Assembly (NCBI GenBank): GCA_022826345.1
Contig: JAJDVB010000159.1
Coordinates: 1 to 12,196 of the forward strand
Source of the DNA: Alphaproteobacteria bacterium
GTDB lineage: Bacteria; Pseudomonadota; Alphaproteobacteria; UBA828
Length of the DNA: 12,196 bases
Direction of reading: 5' to 3'
The position numbers were made by a program, and so were the translations under genes. Of the stretch, positions 1 through 6,117 are shown piece after piece. Below the pieces are notes generated by a model. That model saw nothing but the letters and a program-made list of their open reading frames with translations, did not search any database and had not been told where the DNA came from. How positions within the stretch are numbered: position 1 is the first letter of the stretch; each line of letters begins with the position of its first letter.

Positions 1-200
1 GGTTTGGGTTTGGTGGGGGCCCCCCCCACGGACCCCCCCCCGCCCGCCGGGGCGGCGGGCCCGGCACGGCGCGACGGCGCCGCGCGCCGAAGGGCGCGTC
101 GCCAAGCGAGCGGAGCGAGCACCCGGCGACTGAGGGAAATGAATGAGTCGGGAGGGGGACAGGGGGAGGTGGGATTCGCTAACGACCTGCCCGCGAACGC
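1..200. other. GC-rich non-coding stretch with homopolymer runs and stacked hairpins
   Basis: No convincing gene is seen. The left 60 bases contain a run of eight C (20-27) and one of nine C (33-41). Perfect inverted repeats lie at 13-19/23-29 (7 bp), 42-48/54-60 (7 bp), 83-88/93-98 (CGCGCC with a GAAG loop) and 98-103/125-130 (GTCGCC/GGCGAC). GCGAGC is repeated at 106-111 and 115-120. On the minus strand this is the region downstream of the last gene of the metabolic operon, so the hairpins may help end or stabilise that transcript. No T-run follows any of them in the minus direction, so a classical intrinsic terminator is not supported. The G-tracts read on the minus strand could form a G-quadruplex. 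That is an inference. Confidence 0.5.
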
Positions 201-890
201 CTAATCCGAGAGCACCACGCCCCAGGGCAGGACTTGGTTGCCGGAGACCAGGCTCGCGCCGAGGACGCGGGTGGGCTTCAGCAGATGGGTGGGGTCGTCG
301 TCGCTCGGCTCGAAGCGCACCGTGCCTTCGCCCCAGACCGTCTCGGTGATCTCGGTCTCTGCCGGGAGTTGAACCACCTGCCGCTTCACGGCGTCCGCGC
401 GGTCCGCCTCCGGCAATGCCTTCACGAAGAGGCGGGGGAAGGTCTTGAGCGGCTCGAATTCCTGGCCCGTGGGCCGCATGTCGATCTCGATCACGCGCCG
501 GCCCAGGCGCTCGGTGAAGCCCCAGATCCTGCCCGTGTCGATGTGCAGCTCCATGGAGGCGAGCTTCATGCGGAAGCCCCAGAGCTCGCGGGTGCCGGCG
601 CAGACCTGGTCGGTGCTGGTGAAGGCGTGCACCCAATGGCCGCCGATCTCGCCGCCGTAGCGCACCTGGGCGATCACGGCGCTGTCGTAGTAGGGGCGCG
701 TCGGCACCGTGCTCTCGAAGTGCATGACCGTGATCTGCACGACGTTGGTGGCGAGCTCCAGCGGCGCCGGCACGCGGGGGGCAAGGGCCGCCTCGTCCAC
801 CTCGCAGAAGATGCTGAGGGTGCGGAAGCGATGCTTCCAGGGCGGGAGCGGATAGGGCAGGAGCTCGGTGTCGAGCTGCTTCTCGTTCAT
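201..890 (-). CDS. acetoacetate decarboxylase (ADC) family protein lacking the canonical Schiff-base lysine
   Basis: A 229-residue protein of the acetoacetate decarboxylase fold, whose best-known member decarboxylates acetoacetate to acetone through a lysine imine. Family features are the early EVDEAALAPRVPAPLEL stretch (30-46, the ADC 'P.pLE' region), the central T-R-E-L-W-G-F (100-106) and a C-terminal half of the right length. In Clostridium acetobutylicum ADC the matching segment is G-R-E-L-S-A-Y-P-K115-K116-L. Here it reads R-E-L-W-G-F-R-M108-K109-L, so the Schiff-base position is Met and only the neighbouring Lys remains. The chemistry may therefore differ (aldolase, dehydratase or binding role), or K109 may take over. 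I chose the ATG at 890, which lies 25 bp after the preceding monooxygenase stop. An in-frame ATG at 950 would overlap that gene and adds a low-complexity Pro/Ser-rich head. It is probably the last gene of the operon. Family is confident, reaction unknown. Confidence 0.85.
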   Translation of the reverse strand: MNEKQLDTELLPYPLPPWKHRFRTLSIFCEVDEAALAPRVPAPLELATNVVQITVMHFESTVPTRPYYDSAVIAQVRYGGEIGGHWVHAFTSTDQVCAGTRELWGFRMKLASMELHIDTGRIWGFTERLGRRVIEIDMRPTGQEFEPLKTFPRLFVKALPEADRADAVKRQVVQLPAETEITETVWGEGTVRFEPSDDDPTHLLKPTRVLGASLVSGNQVLPWGVVLSD

Positions 891-915
891 GGGCGCACTC
901 GTCGGGGTTGGTCGC

Positions 916-2013
916 TCAGGAGCGGAGCCGGGTGATGACCTCGCCGGCATAGAGCCTGAGCGAGCGCACCACGGCCTCGTGCTCGATGCCGGGCACGCGG
1001 AAGCGGCAGATCACGTGGTTGACGCCGGCCTCCTGCTGCAGGGTCTTGAAGCGCTCGAACACCTGGTCGGGGTCGCCGAGGACGAAGCGCTCCTGCATCA
1101 GCCGGTCCAGCGAGGCCTCCGCGTCGCCGAGGGCGCCGGCTGCGGCATGGCGTTGGTAGACCGCGCGTAGCGGCTCTCCGGCGATGGCGATGGCTTCGTC
1201 GCGCGTCTCCGCGCAGAACACCTCGCGGATCACCGGGCGCTCGACCTCGGCGAGGCTGCGGCCGGCGGCGGCCATGCGTTCGCCATAGGTGCGGTAGAGG
1301 GCGATCACCTGCGCATCGCTCGCCGTCGGCGCCGGCAGGATGGCGTAGCCGTTCTGCGCGGCCAGCGCCACGTCCTCTCCGTCGCCAGCCTCGATCCAGA
1401 TCGGCGGGTGGGGGATCTGCACCGGGCGCGGCGTCACCGCGAGATACTTCGGCTCCAGCCCGGCCCGCTGCCACTGGAGCTTGAAGGGCTTTTCGTAGGG
1501 CTCGTGGGTGAACGGCTGGTCGGCGTTCTCCGGCGTCTTGCGCGGAAAGCGGGTGAAGCGCCCGCCATAGGAGAACGCGTCTGAGGTCCAGGCCTTGGCG
1601 ATGAAGTCCAGGGCCTCCTCGAAGCGCGCGCGGCGCTCCCCGAAGGGCACGCCGAAGGCGGCGAACGCGGACTCGCTGTCGCCGATGCCAGTGCCCAGGA
1701 TGGCGCGGCCGTTCGACAGCAGGTCGATGACGGCGAAATCCTCCGCCGCGCGCGCCGGGTGCTGCAACGCCAGCGCCTTGCCGGCAGAGCCCAAGCGGAT
1801 GAAGCGGGTGGAGCCCGCGAGCGCGCCCAGCAGGTCAACCACCGAGCCGGTGAGGTCGCCATCCGCGAAATGGCTCTCGCCGATCAGTACCGAGTCGAAG
1901 CCGAGATGATCGGCGAGCTCGATCTGCTCCATGATCTCGCCATAGAGGTCCGCCGCCGCGCGGCTCCCACCGCCGCCGGTCAGCTCCCAGCCGTAGTAGA
2001 GCCCGGACCTCAT
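916..2013 (-). CDS. LLM class flavin-dependent oxidoreductase, LuxB-like partner
   Basis: A 365-residue luciferase-like monooxygenase (TIM barrel, normally binding reduced FMN supplied by a separate reductase). Visible family signatures are E-S-H-F (46-49), H-P-A-R-A-A-E-D (85-92), L-S-N-G-R (99-103, flavin phosphate region) and PHPPIWIEAG further on. It aligns without gaps over the first ~110 residues with the upstream paralogue, and both carry LSNGR at 99-103. It then has an extra segment (about 155-195, rich in Pro/Glu/Lys) before PHPPIW. At the position of LuxA catalytic His44 it has Ser47, whereas the neighbour has His. In bacterial luciferase the beta subunit likewise lacks this His (ENHF). 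Its ATG overlaps the stop of the upstream gene as ATGA, implying translational coupling and suggesting a two-subunit enzyme. The substrate is unknown. It could also be an independent homodimer. Confidence 0.9.
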   Translation of the reverse strand: MRSGLYYGWELTGGGGSRAAADLYGEIMEQIELADHLGFDSVLIGESHFADGDLTGSVVDLLGALAGSTRFIRLGSAGKALALQHPARAAEDFAVIDLLSNGRAILGTGIGDSESAFAAFGVPFGERRARFEEALDFIAKAWTSDAFSYGGRFTRFPRKTPENADQPFTHEPYEKPFKLQWQRAGLEPKYLAVTPRPVQIPHPPIWIEAGDGEDVALAAQNGYAILPAPTASDAQVIALYRTYGERMAAAGRSLAEVERPVIREVFCAETRDEAIAIAGEPLRAVYQRHAAAGALGDAEASLDRLMQERFVLGDPDQVFERFKTLQQEAGVNHVICRFRVPGIEHEAVVRSLRLYAGEVITRLRS

Positions 2014-3047
2014 GACGCGCCCCTGAAGTGCGGGATCACGTGCTCGGCGAAGAGCTCCATCTGCCTGAAGAGGCGGTCCTTCTTCTGGCTGATATGCATG
2101 ATGCGCGGCATGAAGTGGTCGAAGTGGACCGTCTCGCGGTAACGCTCGATCTTGCGAATGATCTGGTCCGGCGTGCCGACGAACGATGCCTCGATGATCT
2201 CCTGGAACACCGGGTGCGCCAGCATCTCGCGCCGGCTGCCGGTGGCCTCGGGCACGTAGCCGTAGGCCACGTATTGCTCCTCGTACATCGGCAGCAGGTC
2301 TTCATCCATGATGCGGAGCGCCTCTTCCTGCGTCTCGGCGATGCAGACATCGCGGAAGAGGCCGCACTTGATGGCGCTCTCGGGGTGGCCGGCGGCGCGC
2401 GCGGCCTCCTTGTAGATCCCGGCGTTGCGCTCGAAGAGTTCGATGCTCATGGACGGGCCTTCCCAGAAGCCCAGTCCGGCCTTGCCGATGTTGGTCGCCT
2501 GCAGCTTGGTCCGGTTGGCGCCGACCCAGATTGGCGGGTGCGGCCGCTGAAGGGGCGCGGGGTCCAGCCGCAAATCGTCGTAGTGAAAGAACTCGCCGTG
2601 GTGGGAGAAGGTCTCGCCTGTCCACGCCTTTTTCATCACTTCGACGGCCTCGTAGAAGCGTTTGCCCCTGGTCTTCTTCTCGATGTCGAGACCCTCGAAC
2701 TCCTCCGGCCGGTAGCCCGGCGCGAGGCCGAGCAGGAGGCGGCCGTTGGAGAGCACGTCGAGCGAGGCCTTGTCCTCGGCGTCGCGCAGGGGGTCGTGCA
2801 GGCCGAGCAGCGAGCAGCCGGTGCCGATGCCGATGCGCGACGTGCGCCGCGCGATGGCGGCCAGCACGGGCAGCAGGTTCGGGCAGTAGCCGTCGTACCA
2901 GAAATGATGCTCGGTCAGCCAGAAGCTGTCGAAGCCCACCTCTTCGGCGAACACCGCGTGCTCGACGACCTCGTCGTAGAGCCCGGCCCACGAGCGCGGG
3001 TGAACGCGCGGGCTCTGCATCCCGTAAAGGCCAAGCCAGAATTCCAC
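2010..3047 (-). CDS. LLM class flavin-dependent oxidoreductase, LuxA-like
   Basis: A 345-residue luciferase-like monooxygenase expected to oxygenate an organic substrate with O2 and reduced flavin in the cytoplasm. Motifs are W-L-T-E-H-H-F (43-49, containing the His equivalent to LuxA His44), P-L-R-D-A-E-D (86-92), L-S-N-G-R (99-103), G-L-A-P-G-Y (107-112) and PHPPIWVGA (169-177). The start is GTG at 3047, supported by an AGGGGA ribosome binding site 5 bases upstream. No in-frame ATG lies nearby. It follows the Gfo/Idh/MocA gene by 103 bp and is coupled (4 bp overlap) to the second monooxygenase. The order, a His-bearing alpha-like gene then a His-lacking beta-like gene, is that of luxAB, but nothing here suggests light emission: no luxCDE is seen. 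The product is closer in look to the many LLM proteins of unknown substrate. Confidence 0.92.
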   Translation of the reverse strand: MEFWLGLYGMQSPRVHPRSWAGLYDEVVEHAVFAEEVGFDSFWLTEHHFWYDGYCPNLLPVLAAIARRTSRIGIGTGCSLLGLHDPLRDAEDKASLDVLSNGRLLLGLAPGYRPEEFEGLDIEKKTRGKRFYEAVEVMKKAWTGETFSHHGEFFHYDDLRLDPAPLQRPHPPIWVGANRTKLQATNIGKAGLGFWEGPSMSIELFERNAGIYKEAARAAGHPESAIKCGLFRDVCIAETQEEALRIMDEDLLPMYEEQYVAYGYVPEATGSRREMLAHPVFQEIIEASFVGTPDQIIRKIERYRETVHFDHFMPRIMHISQKKDRLFRQMELFAEHVIPHFRGAS

Positions 3048-3122
3048 GTGGTCCCCTAACGGTCGTTTGTTTGTCGCCGCCTACGGGGCGCATGGAAGCA
3101 CAGGTGTGCGCGTCGAATCAAT

Positions 3123-3139
3123 CGCGCGAGGGACGCGCG
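3123..3139 (-). other. GC-rich hairpin in the gap between dehydrogenase and monooxygenase genes
   Basis: CGCGCG (3123-3128) and CGCGCG (3134-3139) form a perfect 6 bp stem with a 5-base loop, starting 11 bases after the stop of the dehydrogenase gene on the minus strand. No T-run follows, so it is not a typical terminator. It may mark partial termination, an mRNA processing point or a boundary between two transcription units. The 9-mer GCCTACGGG occurs twice in this 103 bp gap (3079-3087 and 3142-3150). No clear promoter is visible. Confidence 0.35.
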
Positions 3140-3150
3140 GTGCCTACGGG

Positions 3151-4155
3151 TCAGGGGAGGTCCAGGGCCGCCCGGTTCTCGCTCATGCTGGCGGTGATGC
3201 GGCGGGCGACCTCAAGCGAGCGCACGCCGTCGGCGCCGGTCACTTCCGGCATCCCACCGGTCTTGACCGTTTGCGCGAACGATTCGATCTCGCGCTGAAG
3301 CGCGTCGCCCTGCTCGAAGCGCAGGTGCTCCAACTCCACGCCGTCCGGCCCGGTCAGCGGCACGTTGCTGTCCTTCCTGCGTGCGATCCTGACGCTGCGC
3401 TCGCCGTGGTCGACCTTGATGTAGGTGTCGGGCTGGAAGATGCGGAGCGAGCGCTCGGTCTTGAGGCTGACCCGGCTCGCGGTGACGTTGGCGACGCAGC
3501 CATTGGCGAACTTGAGCCGGGCGTTGGCAATGTCCTCGCTGCCGGAGAATACGGGCGTGCCCACGGCGTCGATGTCGGCGACCGGGGCGTCCACCAGCGC
3601 CAGGATGATGTCGATGTCGTGGATCATCAGGTCGAGGACCACGCTCACGTCGGTGCCCCGCTCGGAGAAGGGCCCGACGCGGATCGATTCGATGTAGAGC
3701 GGCCGGGTGATGCGCGGGGCGACGGCGCGGAAGGCGTCGGAGAAGCGCTCGATCAGGCCGACCTGGAGCACCAGTCCCTTGGCCTCGGCGAGCGCCGTGA
3801 GCTCCTGGGCGGTGGCCACGGTCTCGGTGAAGGGTTTCTCGACCAGCACGTGAATACCGGCGTCGAGGAAATCCTTCACCACCGCATAGTGCGCGGCGGC
3901 GGGCACGGCGACCGAGGCCGCGTCGATGTGGCCGATCAGCGCGCGGTGGTCGGCCACGGCATCGGTGCCGAGCGGGTCCGCGACGGCGGCTGCCCGGTCA
4001 GCGTCGACGTCGGCGACCGCGACCAGGCGAGCGCCGTCGAGCGCTGCCATCTTCTGGGCGTGATAGCGGCCAAAGTGCCCCGCGCCGACCACGCCGAGCC
4101 GGAGCGCGTCGGCGGCCGTGCCCTCCTGTGCAGCCGCGCCGCTCGCTGCTGCCAC
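3151..4155 (-). CDS. Gfo/Idh/MocA family NAD(P)-dependent oxidoreductase
   Basis: A 334-residue dehydrogenase of the glucose-fructose oxidoreductase / inositol dehydrogenase family, which oxidises a secondary alcohol (often a sugar or cyclitol carbon) with NAD(P). The N-terminal Rossmann fold shows G-V-V-G-A-G-H-F-G-R (21-30). The family E-K-P motif is at 106-108, with Lys107 the usual catalytic lysine. The C-terminal domain has D175-L-M-I-H179-D180, the Asp/His pair seen in inositol dehydrogenase (Asp172/His176). The DVSVVLDLMIHDID wording resembles short members such as UDP-GlcNAc 3-dehydrogenase (GnnA), but no partner aminotransferase is seen here. The start is GTG at 4155, 3 bp after the stop of the deaminase gene. 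The first 17 residues are Ala-rich and precede the Rossmann fold, and no later ATG exists before it. It probably works on a product or substrate of the neighbouring enzymes. The substrate cannot be read from sequence. Confidence 0.9.
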   Translation of the reverse strand: MAAASGAAAQEGTAADALRLGVVGAGHFGRYHAQKMAALDGARLVAVADVDADRAAAVADPLGTDAVADHRALIGHIDAASVAVPAAAHYAVVKDFLDAGIHVLVEKPFTETVATAQELTALAEAKGLVLQVGLIERFSDAFRAVAPRITRPLYIESIRVGPFSERGTDVSVVLDLMIHDIDIILALVDAPVADIDAVGTPVFSGSEDIANARLKFANGCVANVTASRVSLKTERSLRIFQPDTYIKVDHGERSVRIARRKDSNVPLTGPDGVELEHLRFEQGDALQREIESFAQTVKTGGMPEVTGADGVRSLEVARRITASMSENRAALDLP

Positions 4156-4158
4156 CGC

Positions 4159-5961
4159 CTACGCCGCCTCGTCGACGAAGAGTTCCGCCAGCTCGAAGCG
4201 GTCCTGGGTCATGTAGGCGAGGCCCTTGGTGCTGATGCGGTAGTAGGGGATGGTGACGAGGGAGACGAATTCGAGGTTCATCTGCGGGGTTTCGAGTTCG
4301 CATCCCATGTCACGCCAGGCGTCTATCAGTTTGTATTGACGCTCGAAAAGCTGGTCGAAAGGGAGGTCGGAGGCGAGCCCGTTTAGTGGTGTTGGCAGCG
4401 ACGCTTCGACCGTGCCGTTGCGCAGCGCGATGAAGCCGCCGTCCATCTTGATGGTCTCGTTAGCGGCCGCCGCCATGTCCTCGTCCGAGGCGCCGACCAG
4501 GACGATATTCTGATTGAAGACGTTGGCGGTGGTGCCGATGCATCCTTCCTTGATCCCAAAACCCTTGACGAAGGCGACGCCCACCTCGCCGGTGCCCATG
4601 ATCCGGTCGATCATGCAGATCTTGTTGATGCCGTTCTCCGGGTCCGCTTGCACGAACCCGTCGACGACCGGGAGGGTCTCGACCGACCCCGGCGTCTCCA
4701 GAGAGCCGTCCCGCGTGTTGATGCACTGAACCTTCACGGTGTCCCCGGCTCCGGCCGGCGCCTCGATCCGAAAATCCTCGGGCTTGAGCACGCGGTCGAT
4801 GTTCATGGTGCCGTAGAGCCAGTCTGGGTAATCCGGGTTCTGCAGGTGGCTGACGAGCTTGCCGCCCTCGACCCAGACCTTGCCGTTGGCCATCACCCGG
4901 TCGATCTCGAACCCTTCGAGGGTGTCGACGAACACGATGTCGGCGAAGCGGCCCGCCGCGATCATGCCCATGTCGTGGTTCACCCGGTAGAACTCGGCCG
5001 GCTGGATGGTGGACATCTGGATCGCGGTCATCGGGTCCATGCCGTTCTGCACGGCGACGCGGATGGCGTTGTCCATCTGGCCCCGCTCCAGCATCCAGTC
5101 GGGCGTGATCACGTCGGTGCAGAGCTGATAGGCGCGGGCGTGATAACCCTCCTCAGTAATCACCGGAAGACACGCCTCTATGTCCTTGCACGCACTCCCT
5201 TCTCTAATGACGACCCAGATGCCGAGCTCGGCCTGACGGCGGGTCTCCGAGGCGTTGACGATCTCGTGGTTGTGCATGATCCCGGAGGCGACCCAGGCGT
5301 TGGTGATCTTCTCGTCGGTCATGCCCGCCGAGTGGCCCTGGATCACCTTGCCCATGTCAAGCGCCTCTTCCATGAGGCTGAGCAGCGCCCGGTCCCGCTG
5401 GTTCTGGTAGAGCATCAGCTCCGGGCTGATCTCCTCGATGCCCTTGGTCTCGGGCCAGGTGAGCGAGTCGCGCAGGTCCTCGATGCTGGGCGCGTTGGGC
5501 GAGGCGGGGAAGCCGATGCCGCGGTTCTGGGTGTAGCACATGGTGGGGGTGACGAAGATCGGCTTGACCGGCGTCGCCAGCAGCTCGTCCAGGAAGAAGC
5601 GCGAGGCGCGCATGCCGTTGACGATGGCGTGGCCGTAGAAGCCGTCCACGATGGTGGTCGAGCCGTGCAGCAGCCGGCAGGCGGCGAAGACGGTGGAGTT
5701 GGCGTAGGTGTGCCACTGATGGCAGTGGGGATCGATCAGCCCCGGCACCAGGAAGCGCCCCTCGGCGTCGATGACCTCGGTGTCGTCGCCGACGGCGTAG
5801 GCAACGTCGCCGACGGCCGCGATCCGCTCGCCCTTGATGGCGATCCCTTCGGCCTTGATGGTGCCGGTGTGGACGTTGACCACGCGGCCGCCCGTGATGA
5901 TCGTGTCGGCGGGCTCGTAGCCCATGGCCACGTCGATCAACGCTTCCCGCTGCAGCTCCAT
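4159..5961 (-). CDS. adenine deaminase family amidohydrolase (divergent, substrate uncertain)
   Basis: A 600-residue metal-dependent hydrolase with the full adenine deaminase layout: a small beta domain (about 18-72), an amidohydrolase barrel, and the Ade C-terminal domain (about 430-590, with G-G-F-I-A-L-R-N-G near 508-516). Metal ligands appear intact: H79-C-H81, E177 (G-I-E-E), H210 (Q-G-H), H232 (N-H-E) and D283 (C-T-D). The I-R-E-G-S segment (252-256) and A-I-Q-M-S-T (313-318) are typical of the family. Differences from E. coli Ade as I recall it: D-P-H-E is replaced by F-Y-G-H111-A112, the second Asp of C-T-D-D is Val284, and the C-domain S-H-D-S-H-N is A-N-V-F-N-Q-N (479-485). These point to a substrate other than adenine. 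The ATG at 5961 has AGAGGGGG 5 bases upstream. It is the first gene of the minus-strand operon. Confidence 0.88.
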   Translation of the reverse strand: MELQREALIDVAMGYEPADTIITGGRVVNVHTGTIKAEGIAIKGERIAAVGDVAYAVGDDTEVIDAEGRFLVPGLIDPHCHQWHTYANSTVFAACRLLHGSTTIVDGFYGHAIVNGMRASRFFLDELLATPVKPIFVTPTMCYTQNRGIGFPASPNAPSIEDLRDSLTWPETKGIEEISPELMLYQNQRDRALLSLMEEALDMGKVIQGHSAGMTDEKITNAWVASGIMHNHEIVNASETRRQAELGIWVVIREGSACKDIEACLPVITEEGYHARAYQLCTDVITPDWMLERGQMDNAIRVAVQNGMDPMTAIQMSTIQPAEFYRVNHDMGMIAAGRFADIVFVDTLEGFEIDRVMANGKVWVEGGKLVSHLQNPDYPDWLYGTMNIDRVLKPEDFRIEAPAGAGDTVKVQCINTRDGSLETPGSVETLPVVDGFVQADPENGINKICMIDRIMGTGEVGVAFVKGFGIKEGCIGTTANVFNQNIVLVGASDEDMAAAANETIKMDGGFIALRNGTVEASLPTPLNGLASDLPFDQLFERQYKLIDAWRDMGCELETPQMNLEFVSLVTIPYYRISTKGLAYMTQDRFELAELFVDEAA

Positions 5962-6117
5962 CGTTACCCCCTCTGCCGCATTCTCGGGGCGGCACCGTAG
6001 TCGGACTTGTAGGGCCCTTCAAGCGGAGGCCCCGGCCGGCAGGGACAGGGGATGGACACCGGGCAGTCGGCGCGCTATTCAGACAATGACTTGCAATTGC
6101 ATCGCGTGGTGTGATCG
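5962..6117. promoter_or_regulatory. divergent intergenic promoter region
   Basis: This 156 bp space separates the minus-strand metabolic operon from the plus-strand ABC ATPase gene, so it must hold promoters for both. For the minus strand, a weak sigma70-like candidate is TTGAAG (6017-6022) and TACGGT (5994-5999) with a 17 bp spacer. It matches the consensus only in part. A GC-rich block (about 6028-6052) follows upstream. The right third is AT-richer (6077-6102) and contains the palindrome listed separately. Box assignments are guesses from sequence. Confidence 0.4.
6092..6101. promoter_or_regulatory. TGCAATTGCA palindrome, candidate operator
   Basis: A perfect 10 bp palindrome in the AT-richer part of the divergent region, ending 16 bp before the ATG of the ABC ATPase gene. 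TGCA-type half-sites are reminiscent of alphaproteobacterial Fur/Mur metal-regulator sites, and the ATPase resembles iron-importer ATPases, so metal-dependent control is a reasonable guess. The match is short and could be chance. No cognate regulator is encoded in view. Confidence 0.3.

Noticed and set aside
4..349. Open frames in the first 350 bases on the plus strand
   Set aside because: Low-complexity Pro/Arg/Gly-rich translations in extreme GC sequence, no ribosome binding site, and the later part runs antisense to the ADC-family gene.
891..950. Earlier ATG at 950 for the ADC-family gene
   Set aside because: It would overlap the preceding monooxygenase by 35 bp and adds a Pro/Ser/Ala-rich head unlike the family; the ATG at 890 fits the usual length and spacing.
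916..3047. A true bacterial luciferase operon
   Set aside because: The luxAB resemblance is limited to the active-site motif and gene order; there are no luxC, luxD, luxE or luxG genes and overall sequence looks like general LLM oxidoreductases.
2028..3059. Long plus-strand open frame opposite the first monooxygenase
   Set aside because: Shadow of the real gene in GC-rich DNA; its translation is His/Val/Glu-rich without recognisable motifs. The same applies to the long plus-strand frames over 3067-4386 and 4648-6000.
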